Source of the DNA: Flagellatimonas centrodinii
Lineage (GTDB): Bacteria > Pseudomonadota > Gammaproteobacteria > Nevskiales > Nevskiaceae
Reading direction: 5' to 3'
Length of the DNA: 64,000 nucleotides
NCBI RefSeq assembly: GCF_016918765.2
Contig: NZ_CP092104.1
Location: 3,224,001 to 3,288,000, forward strand
Part shown: piece by piece, positions 1-6,720 of the stretch
Layout: every line of letters begins with the position of its first letter
Position numbering within the stretch: position 1 is the stretch's first letter
The notes under the pieces: model-generated
The model's database searches: none
What the model was told of the DNA's origin: nothing
The model's input: only the letters and a program-made list of their open reading frames with translations
Made by a program: the position numbers and the translations under genes

Positions 1-559
1 ACAAGGTCTTGGTGCGGTTGATCGGCGACGGCATCTCGATCTCGGCCGAGAAATCACCCTTCTGCAGATAGTCGGTGAAGCGCGGGTGCCGCATCAGGGT
101 GGCCACGCGCAAGCCGATATCGAGGGTGCGCAGGCCGAGCAAGGTCTGCGCGGCGACGTTGAAGCGGACAATATCGCCGCGTTCGCTGAGCACGACCGCG
201 CCGTCCGGCAGGGCAGCAGTGGAGGCCTGGAACTCGGCCAGCATGCCGGCCAGCCGCTTCTTCTTGCGCCGGCTGCGGCGATGCATTTCCGCCAACCGGT
301 CAAAGGCCTCGCCCCACAGCCCGCCGGGCTCCGGCAACTCATGCCGTTTGGGGCTCGACAACCAATAGAGCAGCGACGCCAGATAGCGATACTGGATCGC
401 CAGGTAGCCCCCCAGCACCACCAGAAAGCCCCAGATCGCTCCCGAGAACACCGACCCGACCAGCGCTCCCAACCCGCAGAGCAACAGGACCTTCACCAGT
501 TCCTGCCGCCACGCCGCACGCATTCGCAACTGCTCGGCGGTGCGCGTGACGGTCCCCAT
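1..559 (-). CDS. phoR: PhoR phosphate-regulon sensor histidine kinase, N-terminal part (cut by window edge)
   Basis: About 186 residues are visible before the window ends. Two hydrophobic segments lie near residues 20-60 (LLLCGLGALVGSVF and GFLVVLGGYLAI), the membrane anchor typical of PhoR. A basic linker (RRSRRKKKR) follows, then a PAS domain that includes PDGAVVLSERGDIVRFN and LRVATLMRHPRFTDYL, the usual PhoR PAS signature. The DHp and kinase domains lie outside the window. The ATG sits 2 nt after the phoB stop, so the pair is co-transcribed. PhoR senses phosphate limitation via the Pst system and phosphorylates PhoB. That role is known for the family; only the N-terminal half is seen here. 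Confidence 0.9.
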   Translation of the reverse strand, partial: MGTVTRTAEQLRMRAAWRQELVKVLLLCGLGALVGSVFSGAIWGFLVVLGGYLAIQYRYLASLLYWLSSPKRHELPEPGGLWGEAFDRLAEMHRRSRRKKKRLAGMLAEFQASTAALPDGAVVLSERGDIVRFNVAAQTLLGLRTLDIGLRVATLMRHPRFTDYLQKGDFSAEIEMPSPINRTKTL

Positions 560-561
560 GC

Positions 562-1254
562 TCAATACTTTTCGGAAAACCGGTAGCCGGTCCCGCGCAC
601 GGTCTGGATCATGTCGGCATAGCCGAAGGGCTCCAGTGCCTTGCGCAGACGGCGAATATGAACGTCCACCGTCCGCTCTTCGACGTACACGTTCTGCCCC
701 CAGACCCGATCCAGCACCTGTTCACGGGTGTAGACCCGCTCGGGATGGCTGACGAAGAAGTGCAGTAGCCGGTATTCGGTAGGCCCCAGCTTCACCGGCT
801 GCCCCTGCGCGGTCACGCGCTGGCTGGCCGCATCGACCTCAAGCCCGTTGACCGCCAGGCGCTCCTCCTCGCCTCCCGGCATGCTGCGACGCAGCACCGC
901 CTGGATGCGGGCCAGCAGCTCGGGGAACGAGAACGGCTTCGAGACGTAGTCATCGCAACCGGTATTGAGGCCGCGGATCTTGTCCTCCTCCTCGGCGCGC
1001 GCGGTCACCATGATCACCGGGATGTCGCGATTCGAGGCCGAACCCTTGAGTTCGCGCGTCAGTTCGACCCCGCTGATGCCCGGCATCATCCAGTCCATGA
1101 GAATCAGATCGGGGCGCTCGTCAGCCATCCGCAGTCGGGCCTCCTGCGCCGAACCGGCCTCGGCGACCCGGTACTCCGCGCGGGTCAGGGCAAAGCGCAC
1201 CATCTCGCGGATCGCCGCCTCGTCCTCTACCACCAGGATCAACTTGTTTTGCAT
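562..1254 (-). CDS. phoB: PhoB phosphate-regulon response regulator
   Basis: OmpR/PhoB-type response regulator of 230 aa. The receiver domain has the acidic pair in VVEDE (residues 9-12), the phospho-acceptor Asp54 in DLILMDWMMPG and Lys106 in VSKPF. The C-terminal winged helix includes ERTVDVHIRRLRKAL and the RGTGYRF hairpin. I chose the ATG at 1254 because the product then begins MQNKLILVVEDE, as in other PhoB proteins; a GTG 24 nt upstream is possible, and neither start has a well-spaced Shine-Dalgarno. It activates phosphate-starvation genes from Pho boxes, and one lies directly upstream, so autoregulation is likely. It lies downstream of ffh on the same strand but with its own control site. 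Confidence 0.95.
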   Translation of the reverse strand: MQNKLILVVEDEAAIREMVRFALTRAEYRVAEAGSAQEARLRMADERPDLILMDWMMPGISGVELTRELKGSASNRDIPVIMVTARAEEEDKIRGLNTGCDDYVSKPFSFPELLARIQAVLRRSMPGGEEERLAVNGLEVDAASQRVTAQGQPVKLGPTEYRLLHFFVSHPERVYTREQVLDRVWGQNVYVEERTVDVHIRRLRKALEPFGYADMIQTVRGTGYRFSEKY

Positions 1255-1299
1255 TCCTATCGCCAGATTACACGTCACAAATCAGGCTATTAGCAACTG

Positions 1300-1317
1300 G
1301 TTACAAAATTGTGACAG
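1300..1317 (-). promoter_or_regulatory. Pho box upstream of phoB
   Basis: Read on the minus strand the 18 bp are CTGTCACAATTTTGTAAC. This is two 7-bp half-sites (CTGTCAC and TTGTAAC) separated by AATT, matching the consensus CTGTCAT-N4-CTGTCAC architecture. It lies 46 nt upstream of the chosen phoB ATG, between the ffh stop and phoB. A TAATAG-like -10 follows within about 10 nt. Confidence 0.8.
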
Positions 1318-1330
1318 CGACGGGTGCGCC

Positions 1331-2704
1331 CTAGCGGCGCGGCATCATGCCGGGCGGCAGACGCCCGGCCAGACCCCGCATCATCTTCGCCATGCCGCCA
1401 CCCGCCACCTTCTTCATCATGTCGCGGGTGCTCTCGAACTGCCGTAGCAATTGGTTCACCTGCTGCACCTCAACGCCACTGCCCGCAGCAATGCGGCGTT
1501 TTCGTGACGCCTTAATGAGGTCGGGGAACCGACGCTCCTGCGGGGTCATCGAGTTGATGATGGCAATAGTGCGGCGGACCTGTTTACCGGTATCGACGTT
1601 CTTCAGCTGGGCCTGCATCTGCGCCCCGCCGGGCAACTTTTCCAGCAGCGAATCGATCGATCCGAGATTCTCCATCTGTTCCATCTGGTCGCGGAAATCC
1701 GCCAGATCGAAGCGCTTGTTCTTCTTCAGCTTCTCCGCCAGCTTGGCGGCCTTGTCCTGATCGACCTTGCGGCTGGTTTCCTCGATCAGGCTGAGCATGT
1801 CGCCCTGGCCGAGAATGCGATTGGCAATGCGGTCCGGGTGGAACACCTCCAGCTTGTCCGACTTTTCCCCCACCCCGAGGAACTTGATCGGCCGCCCGGT
1901 CACCTGCCGCACCGACAGCGCCGCACCGCCGCGGGCATCGCCATCCACCTTGGTCAGCACGACCCCGGTCAGCGGCACTGCCTCGGCGAAGGCCTTGGCC
2001 GTATTGGCGGCATCCTGGCCGGTCATGCTGTCGACCACGAACAGGGTTTCGGTGGGCTTCACCAATGCGTGCAGGGCCGAAATCTCCGCCATCATCTCGG
2101 CGTCGACGGTGGTCCGCCCGGCGGTATCGATGATCAACACGTCCATGTACTGCCGGCGTGCCTCGGCAAGGGCCGCACCGGCAATGACACCCGGCTGCTC
2201 ACCGACGGCGGACGGAAAGCACTCCACCCCGACCTGGCCGGCGACGATGCGCAACTGCTCGATGGCAGCCGGCCGGTAGACGTCGCAGGACACCACCATG
2301 ACCTTCTTGTTGTCCTGCTCTTTCAGGCGACGCGCCAGCTTGCCAGTGGTGGTGGTCTTGCCCGAGCCCTGGAGACCCGCCATCAGGATGACCACCGGCG
2401 GCTGCGCCCGCAGATTCAGCGGTTCGGTGGTGCCCCCAAGGGTCTCGGTCAGCGCCTGCTGCACGATTTTCAGGAACTGCTGCCCGGGGCTCAGGCTCTG
2501 CGTCACCTCGGCGCCCAGCGCGCGGGTTTTCACCTGTTCGACAAACTGCCGGACCACCGGCAGCGCCACATCGGCCTCCAGCAGTGCCATCCGCAGCTCG
2601 CGGCTGGCGGTGTTCACCTGGTCTTCGGTCAGACGCCCCTGGCCGCGCAGGGCATCGAGCACACCGGAGAGACGCTGGCTGAGGGATTCGAACACGGCAC
2701 ACAT
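1331..2704 (-). CDS. ffh: Ffh, signal recognition particle protein (SRP54)
   Basis: 457-aa GTPase that binds 4.5S RNA and delivers inner-membrane proteins to FtsY. The N domain (residues 1-90) is followed by the G domain with P-loop GLQGSGKTTTTGKLA, DTAGRT and the TKVDGDARGG motif. A methionine-rich M domain ends GGGMAKMMRGLAGRLPPGMMPRR, split here as GGGMAKMMRG and LPPGMMPRR. Length is normal for Ffh. The listed ATG gives MCAVFESLSQ; the family usually starts at the following MFESL-like position, so a GTG three codons downstream (2695) is a realistic alternative. It is the last core gene before the accessory island. Confidence 0.96.
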   Translation of the reverse strand: MCAVFESLSQRLSGVLDALRGQGRLTEDQVNTASRELRMALLEADVALPVVRQFVEQVKTRALGAEVTQSLSPGQQFLKIVQQALTETLGGTTEPLNLRAQPPVVILMAGLQGSGKTTTTGKLARRLKEQDNKKVMVVSCDVYRPAAIEQLRIVAGQVGVECFPSAVGEQPGVIAGAALAEARRQYMDVLIIDTAGRTTVDAEMMAEISALHALVKPTETLFVVDSMTGQDAANTAKAFAEAVPLTGVVLTKVDGDARGGAALSVRQVTGRPIKFLGVGEKSDKLEVFHPDRIANRILGQGDMLSLIEETSRKVDQDKAAKLAEKLKKNKRFDLADFRDQMEQMENLGSIDSLLEKLPGGAQMQAQLKNVDTGKQVRRTIAIINSMTPQERRFPDLIKASRKRRIAAGSGVEVQQVNQLLRQFESTRDMMKKVAGGGMAKMMRGLAGRLPPGMMPRR

Positions 2705-2801
2705 CCAGAATGGGAAGGGCTGGAAGTGTAACGACGCCAGTGGCCCGGCGCTGCCAAGCTGCCCACTCCGCTAGTCGCCAGCGGTAGGCTCGTTTCCGGG
2801 G

Positions 2802-2815
2802 TTAGGGGACCCTAA
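2802..2815. other. Short inverted repeat in the ffh-island gap
   Basis: TTAGGG and CCCTAA face each other around a 2-nt centre. The gap from 2705 to 2868 otherwise shows no gene. This may mark the island's left edge or a degraded attC-like site, but the recombination consensus is incomplete. Confidence 0.3.
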
Positions 2816-2868
2816 GCCTTCCGCTAAGCGCTGCACTCGTAAAGGGAAGGACCCTTTGGCGAAGCACC

Positions 2869-2997
2869 TCAGAAACCTCGTCCTTCTTGAAGGGCCATCA
2901 CGAACTCCTGGAGGTCTCGGGCTTCCCGTACGAGGCGAACGCGATCAACCTCAAGCGAGTAGCGGGTGGTTGGATCTAGCTCCACGAGTCGTTTCAT
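2869..2997 (-). CDS. Small cassette ORF (42 aa), unknown
   Basis: The ATG lies 3 nt beyond the GTTGGAC end of an attC site, exactly where a gene cassette would begin. The 42-aa product begins MKRLVELDPTTRYSLEVD, contains RLVREARDLQEFVMALQEG and ends RGF. It is mostly helical and charged, with no recognised family. No clear attC follows it, so the cassette may be truncated. It could instead be the start of a decayed longer gene. Confidence 0.45.
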   Translation of the reverse strand: MKRLVELDPTTRYSLEVDRVRLVREARDLQEFVMALQEGRGF

Positions 2998-3000
2998 GGG

Positions 3001-3084
3001 GTCCAACGCCCCGCATCAGGCGCGGCCCGGACCGAGAGGCAAAGCCGCGAAGGCTGGGACGTCGCCTGGAAGCGATGGTTGGGT
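3001..3084 (-). repeat. attC recombination site (cassette junction 1)
   Basis: On the minus strand it opens with ACCCAAC (fits RYYYAAC) and closes with GTTGGAC (fits GTTRRRY). Inner imperfect arms include CCAGGCGACG and CGCGCCTGATGCG. The 84-bp size is typical of attC. It follows the HEPN-like gene. Confidence 0.75.
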
Positions 3085-3111
3085 CACGCGTCATTGGCGA
3101 CCATCTCCGGC

Positions 3112-3666
3112 TCAGTCTGCCCGCGGGAGATACTTCTCATAACCCCATCCTGGATTTTCCTTGATCCAGATCGCCCAGTGCGCGCGATCCTTCTTCAGCC
3201 TGGCTTCCCAACCCCGCCACATATGTGAGAACCAGATATGAAGCCTCTTGCCCTCCTGCTTGAAACTCATAGGATGCCCAAGAACAAACTGAACCAGGGA
3301 CCTATCCGACTGAATTTTGGCAATCGTTGAGTCGTCAAGCCGCTGCGCGTGAGCAAGGTGGTTTCGGATTTTTCTGACGCGATTGAGAGTAGAGACAATT
3401 TCAGAGTGTGACTTTGTCTTACCGACAAGAGAAAGGCTTTTGAAGATCTCAATCTTTCGAGCGAACGAGAGATTCGGAGCGATGAACTCCACAAAGTCAT
3501 TGTATCTGGCTGTTGTGCCTCCGAACTCGAAGGCTAGGTAGCTATCCAAGGTCGCCTCCCAAACAGCGGAAAATTTGATGGCCTCCGCAATGATGTCGTT
3601 GGAACTCAACGCCTCTTTGAGTCGCAATGCTTCATCTTCAGCTTTCTTCACCCTGCATGTCTCCAA
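3112..3666 (-). CDS. HEPN-like cassette protein, function unknown
   Basis: 184-aa largely helical protein lying between two attC sites, so it is an integron cassette gene. The most telling motif is RKIRNHLAHAQ near residues 102-112: R-N-x-x-x-H is the catalytic signature of HEPN RNases and of related non-catalytic HEPN scaffolds. The N-terminal part (EALSSNDIIAEAIKFSAVWE) is compatible with the first HEPN helices. The listed start is a TTG; a GTG five codons downstream is equally possible, since no clear Shine-Dalgarno separates them. Base composition is clearly lower in GC than the flanking core genes. A role in defence or toxin-antitoxin biology is only an inference from the motif and cassette context. 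Confidence 0.6.
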   Translation of the reverse strand: METCRVKKAEDEALRLKEALSSNDIIAEAIKFSAVWEATLDSYLAFEFGGTTARYNDFVEFIAPNLSFARKIEIFKSLSLVGKTKSHSEIVSTLNRVRKIRNHLAHAQRLDDSTIAKIQSDRSLVQFVLGHPMSFKQEGKRLHIWFSHMWRGWEARLKKDRAHWAIWIKENPGWGYEKYLPRAD

Positions 3667-3693
3667 GAGACGCTGCGGTCACTATACCTAGTG

Positions 3694-3837
3694 GCCCAAC
3701 GCCTACGTACAGGCGCGTTTGAGGCGATGTGCAGCCTTGCGGAAGCAAGGAACAATAGGGGACAGACCACGATTAATGACGAAGCTTCCGCAAATTGTGG
3801 TCTGACCCCAATTATTCGCTGCAATGATTTCTTAGCC
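3694..3837 (-). repeat. attC site carrying an internal palindromic repeat (cassette junction 2)
   Basis: On the minus strand the 3' end is GTTGGGC, preceded by GCGCCTGTACGTAGGC. The 5' end is a degenerate GGCTAAG followed by AAATCATTGCAGCG, recalling the AAATCGCTGCAG of the intact site at 5201-5299. The 144-bp length is large because a roughly 64-bp palindrome fills the variable terminal structure. Confidence 0.65.
3753..3817. repeat. Palindromic repeat, copy 1 (inside attC)
   Basis: Outer arms GGGGACAGACCAC and GTGGTCTGACCCC form a long hairpin enclosing a segment with GAAGCTTCC. It is nearly identical to the copy at 4695-4758. The layout resembles a REP-like or miniature mobile hairpin. 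Confidence 0.8.
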
Positions 3838-3971
3838 CGCTGCACCCTCACCCTCCGCATTCCCGATTGCTGTGGAAACAGCCTGCAAAATATTCGGCGC
3901 TGCAGCGAGCGCCAGTTTAATTCAGCAAACGTACTTTGAGCGCCCGCATGATTGGCTATATTAGGCCGGCC
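3838..3971. other. Non-coding stretch between cassette genes
   Basis: 134 bp between the attC and the RibD-like stop codon. I see no ORF, no further complete attC and no clear promoter. Confidence 0.5.
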
Positions 3972-4610
3972 TCATTGACGCACATAAAACAAGTGTGTGG
4001 CAGCTGGACTATCAAGAACCTTGTCAATGCGAAACTCCGGCCCAGCCTCACATAGGTTCTCAAAGAGACGCCGCCCACCGCCGAACAACACGGGTGCCAA
4101 GGCTATTTCCAATTCGTCAACGACACCCATGTTCAGGTACTGCTGAATCACATCGGCTCCACCCGCGATACGAATATCACGGCTGCCCGCGGACTCCCGA
4201 GCCAGCTCAAGGGCATGCTCCGGCCCGTCATTGATGAAGTAAAAGGTCGTCCCACCCGGACGCACCCAGGGTTCGCGTTCCTCATGGGTAAGGACGTATA
4301 CCGGTGTATGAAACGGAGCCTCCTCTGGCCAGCCGCGCTCGCCACCGTCGAACATTCGCTTGCCCATAATGTTGGCACCAATGCGCTCCTTAGTGCTTCG
4401 AAGCAAGTCATTGACCGGGCCGGTCTCTCCGCCCGGTCCGAGTTTGAGGTTCTCGCGGAAGTACCGCTGGTTGAATATCCAGCCCATTAGCGCGCCCCAC
4501 TTGGCGCCCCAGTTCTTATACTCAGGCTTGTCCCAATTCTCCATGGTCATTCCTTCCGGAGCCATGTAGCCATCAAGGCTAAGCCCAATGTTGACGAATA
4601 CTTTGCTCAT
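3972..4610 (-). CDS. RibD C-terminal / dihydrofolate-reductase-fold family reductase (cassette)
   Basis: 212-aa protein beginning MSKVFVNIGLSLDGYMA, the standard N-terminus of YwjB/YyaP-type RibD-C proteins. It contains RIGANIMGKRMFDGG, VYVLTH and IRIAGGADVIQQYL, then the LAPVLFGGGRRLFE turn of the fold. Members use NAD(P)H, but their physiological substrates are mostly unknown. The ATG at 4610 has AGGAAATCTC upstream and begins 30 nt after an attC end, so this is a cassette gene; longer in-frame extensions run into attC sequence and are rejected. RibD-like reductases are frequent integron cassettes. Confidence 0.85.
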   Translation of the reverse strand: MSKVFVNIGLSLDGYMAPEGMTMENWDKPEYKNWGAKWGALMGWIFNQRYFRENLKLGPGGETGPVNDLLRSTKERIGANIMGKRMFDGGERGWPEEAPFHTPVYVLTHEEREPWVRPGGTTFYFINDGPEHALELARESAGSRDIRIAGGADVIQQYLNMGVVDELEIALAPVLFGGGRRLFENLCEAGPEFRIDKVLDSPAATHLFYVRQ

Positions 4611-4639
4611 GAGATTTCCTACTGTGTGTTCGGATATCG

Positions 4640-4772
4640 GCCTAACGCCCAAGCTCAGCCGACCCCTTGCCGCAGCGAAGCGAAGGCAAGGGAACAATAG
4701 GGGACAGACCACGATTAATGACGAAGCTTCCAACAATTGTGGTCTGACCCCAATTATTTTGCTGCGTAACCC
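4640..4772 (-). repeat. attC site carrying an internal palindromic repeat (cassette junction 3)
   Basis: On the minus strand the 3' end is GTTAGGC, preceded by GAGCTTGGGC. The 5' end is degenerate (GGGTTAC then GCAGC). A roughly 64-bp palindrome occupies the middle, as in the 3694-3837 site. Confidence 0.65.
4695..4758. repeat. Palindromic repeat, copy 2 (inside attC)
   Basis: Same GGGGACAGACCAC and GTGGTCTGACCCC arms and same GAAGCTTCC centre as copy 1, with only a few central differences (CGCAA versus AACA). Its end overlaps the last codons of the TPR-like gene. Confidence 0.8.
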
Positions 4773-5182
4773 TTGAAGAATAGCTTGTACTTTGGATCTT
4801 CCTCTCTAAAACAATGGCCACGAGACATCTTGTTCGCGCGCTCGAAGAATTCATATGCTTTGTCAAGATCATCTTTTTCAAAATGAAGTGTCCCCAACCA
4901 AAAAAAAGGACCATCTTCATACTCAAGGTGAAACCCTGAATCTAGATACCCCTGCGTGAGACTGATTGCCTTATCAAAGCGACGCAGTGAGCGGAGAAGC
5001 GCCACTTCATGTGAAGTACATATGTAACTGCTATCCCAGCCGTACTTCGGCTCAGGGATAGCATTCCAGGCATCGTCGCAGAAACGCTCTGCTGAATCTT
5101 CATCACCTATAGCTATAGCCTCTTGCGCCTTTCTCAATAACGCATAGATCGGCTCGACATTCAGTACAGGTGGTGGATTCAT
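4754..5182 (-). CDS. TPR-like cassette protein, unknown
   Basis: 142-aa soluble protein starting 19 nt after the GTTAGGC end of an attC site. Residues 15-35 (RKAQEAIAIGDEDSAERF) and 105-125 (DLDKAYEFFERANKMSRG) look like tetratricopeptide helix pairs. The size and composition recall immunity proteins or small scaffold cassettes. The last codons run into the downstream attC and its palindromic repeat, which may have altered the C-terminus. AGGA lies about 11 nt before the ATG. No specific function can be assigned. Confidence 0.6.
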   Translation of the reverse strand: MNPPPVLNVEPIYALLRKAQEAIAIGDEDSAERFCDDAWNAIPEPKYGWDSSYICTSHEVALLRSLRRFDKAISLTQGYLDSGFHLEYEDGPFFWLGTLHFEKDDLDKAYEFFERANKMSRGHCFREEDPKYKLFFKGYAAK

Positions 5183-5200
5183 CTGCCAAGAATTCCTGTT

Positions 5201-5299
5201 GCCTAACGCCTGAGCTCAGGTGCGTTTGAGGCGACGCCCGCTTTTGCGGCAGCAAAAGTGGGTAGCAGGTCAAGCGTCACCTGCAGCGATTTGTTAGAT
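5201..5299 (-). repeat. attC recombination site, best-preserved (cassette junction 4)
   Basis: On the minus strand it runs from ATCTAAC (RYYYAAC) to GTTAGGC (GTTRRRY), with complementary inner boxes AAATCGCTGCAGGTG and CACCTGAGCTCAGGC. 99 bp. The stop codon of the upstream gene lies inside the ATCTAAC box, as is common for cassettes. Confidence 0.85.
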
Positions 5300-5496
5300 G
5301 CCATTTGCCCCCCAACGCTTCTTGAACAAAGCATCCTGAACATCTGGAAGCAGAACCTCAATCTCATGTAGCAACTCCCAATGGCCTAGTTTTCCCAAGC
5401 ACCAGACGAACAAGCCAAATCGCTCGTCTTCCCTAGCGTACCCTAGAATTTTCTGGGCTTCTGAGTAGTCTAGCCCCAGTCCCAGCTTGGCTAAGA
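5294..5496 (-). pseudogene. 3' remnant of a cassette gene cut by the IS element
   Basis: The last 66 codons of an unidentified gene, including LDYSEAQKILGYARED and LFVWCLGKLGHWELLHE and ending KKRWGANGI. The reading frame continues into IS sequence at 5497, so the 5' part is lost. Composition and the adjacent attC show it was an integron cassette gene. Family not recognised; the repeated helices and aromatic residues would suit a small immunity-type protein, but that is a guess. Confidence 0.6.
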
Positions 5497-5558
5497 GGGT
5501 TCTACCCCGATAGCACGGACACTTTCGAGAAGGCCGACAATGGCCAAAAGGAGTGTTC

Positions 5559-5846
5559 ATGTCGAAGCGAAGGAAGTTCAGCCCGGAGTTCAAGCGCGGG
5601 GCTGTTGAGCAGTGCCGCCAGCCGGGTGTGAGTTGCGCGCAGGTCGCCCGGGAGTTGGGCATCCGGGACAGCCTGCTAACCCGCTGGAAGCGCGAGATTG
5701 AGAGCCAAGGGCAAGTCGCCTTTGGTGGCACGGGCACCGCCCGCGATGAGGAGCTGGCGCGGCTCAAACGCGAGCTTGCCCGGGTGAAGAAGGAGCGGGA
5801 TTTTTTACGCGAAGCGGCGACGTTCTTTGCCAAGGGGTCGTCCTGA
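5559..5846 (+). CDS. IS3-family transposase OrfA
   Basis: 95 aa with an N-terminal helix-turn-helix: [17 protein letters not shown], then [19 protein letters not shown] leucine-zipper-like coiled coil follows ([19 protein letters not shown]). It binds the IS ends and regulates transposition. The ATG at 5559 is preferred; a GTG two codons upstream is possible. A TTTTTT run near 5801-5806 could be the slippage site for the OrfAB fusion, since OrfB lies in the -1 frame. Confidence 0.9.
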   Translation: MSKRRKFSPEFKRGAVEQCRQPGVSCAQVARELGIRDSLLTRWKREIESQGQVAFGGTGTARDEELARLKRELARVKKERDFLREAATFFAKGSS

Positions 5847-5893
5847 GATATCAGGCGATCGAGCGTTGCCGCGATGATTTCCCTGTTCGCCTG

Positions 5894-6715
5894 ATGTGCC
5901 GCTGCCTGCGGGTGTCGCCGAGCGGTTATTACGGCTGGAGTACGCGCCAGCCCAGCGCACGTCAGGTCGACAACGATCGACTGCTTGCACGCATCCGTGA
6001 GCTTCACGAAGACAGCCGTGGCGTTCTGGGTGCGCCTCGCATGCAGGAGGATCTTGCCGAAGAAGGTGAGACTGCCAGCGTCAATCGCGTGGCTCGCCTG
6101 ATGGCGCTGCACGGCGTGCAGGGCTGGCCGCGCAGGAAACGGCGCGGCCCGCGCGGTCAGCCGGGGCTGCCGCCACCTGGCGTGCGCAATCTGCTGGAGC
6201 GGGATTTCAATGCTTTGGAGCCCGAGACCAAGTGGGTGACCGACATCACCGAGATCAAAACCGACGAGGGCAAGCTGTATCTATGCGTCGTCCTCGACCT
6301 GTTCAGCAAGCTCGTGATCGGGTGGTCGATGCATCACCGGCAGGACCGTCAGATGGTGATCCGGGCCGTCGAAATGGCGATCTGGCAACGTCAGGGCGGA
6401 TGGTCAGTGATCCTACATTCGGATCGCGGCAGCCAATTCCGCAGCAGTGACTATCAACGCTATCTGACCAGGAACACGCTGCTGTGCTCAATGAGTGCCG
6501 TTGGCCATTGCGGAGACAACGCTGCCTGCGAGGGCTTCTTCGGCATGCTCAAGCGGGAGCGCACGCACCGTGTGAAGTATCCGACGCTCGATGTCGCCAA
6601 GGCGGATGTGTTCGACTACATCGAGCGATTCCACAACCCGAGAATGCGGCGTAGAGTCGCCAAGCAGGATCAGAAGTTTTCAGCTCTTTCCAAACCGTCC
6701 GTGGTTACGGGGTAG
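5894..6715 (+). CDS. IS3-family transposase OrfB (DDE integrase domain)
   Basis: Listed from the first ATG (273 aa), but the -1 frame is open well upstream of it, so the active product is probably an OrfAB frameshift fusion. The HTH_21 region ([14 protein letters not shown]) precedes the rve core, whose catalytic residues are visible: Asp in WVTDITEI, Asp in LHSDRGSQF and Glu in [14 protein letters not shown]. The stop codon lies inside the right inverted repeat. The element appears intact. Confidence 0.92.
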   Translation: MCRCLRVSPSGYYGWSTRQPSARQVDNDRLLARIRELHEDSRGVLGAPRMQEDLAEEGETASVNRVARLMALHGVQGWPRRKRRGPRGQPGLPPPGVRNLLERDFNALEPETKWVTDITEIKTDEGKLYLCVVLDLFSKLVIGWSMHHRQDRQMVIRAVEMAIWQRQGGWSVILHSDRGSQFRSSDYQRYLTRNTLLCSMSAVGHCGDNAACEGFFGMLKRERTHRVKYPTLDVAKADVFDYIERFHNPRMRRRVAKQDQKFSALSKPSVVTG

Positions 6716-6720
6716 AACCC

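Larger units (their letters stand above)
5497..6720 (+). mobile_element. IS3-family insertion sequence, 1224 bp
   Basis: Terminal inverted repeats start GGGTTCTACCCCG at both ends (left 5497-5509, right 6708-6720) and continue imperfectly for about 25 bp. It encodes OrfA and OrfB with the DDE signature of IS3-family transposases. The flanks (AAGA left, GCTT right) are not a direct repeat, so no target duplication is left. The element separates the 3' remnant of a cassette gene from the 5' part of an ATPase gene. Confidence 0.9.

Noticed and set aside
2725-2808. Possible fifth attC between the small ORF and ffh (CCCTAAC ... GTTACAC on the minus strand)
   Set aside because: Both ends violate the RYYYAAC/GTTRRRY consensus and inner boxes do not pair convincingly.
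2856-3164. Plus-strand ORF of 102 codons
   Set aside because: It runs antisense through the small cassette ORF and the attC site, has no ribosome site and no recognisable motif.
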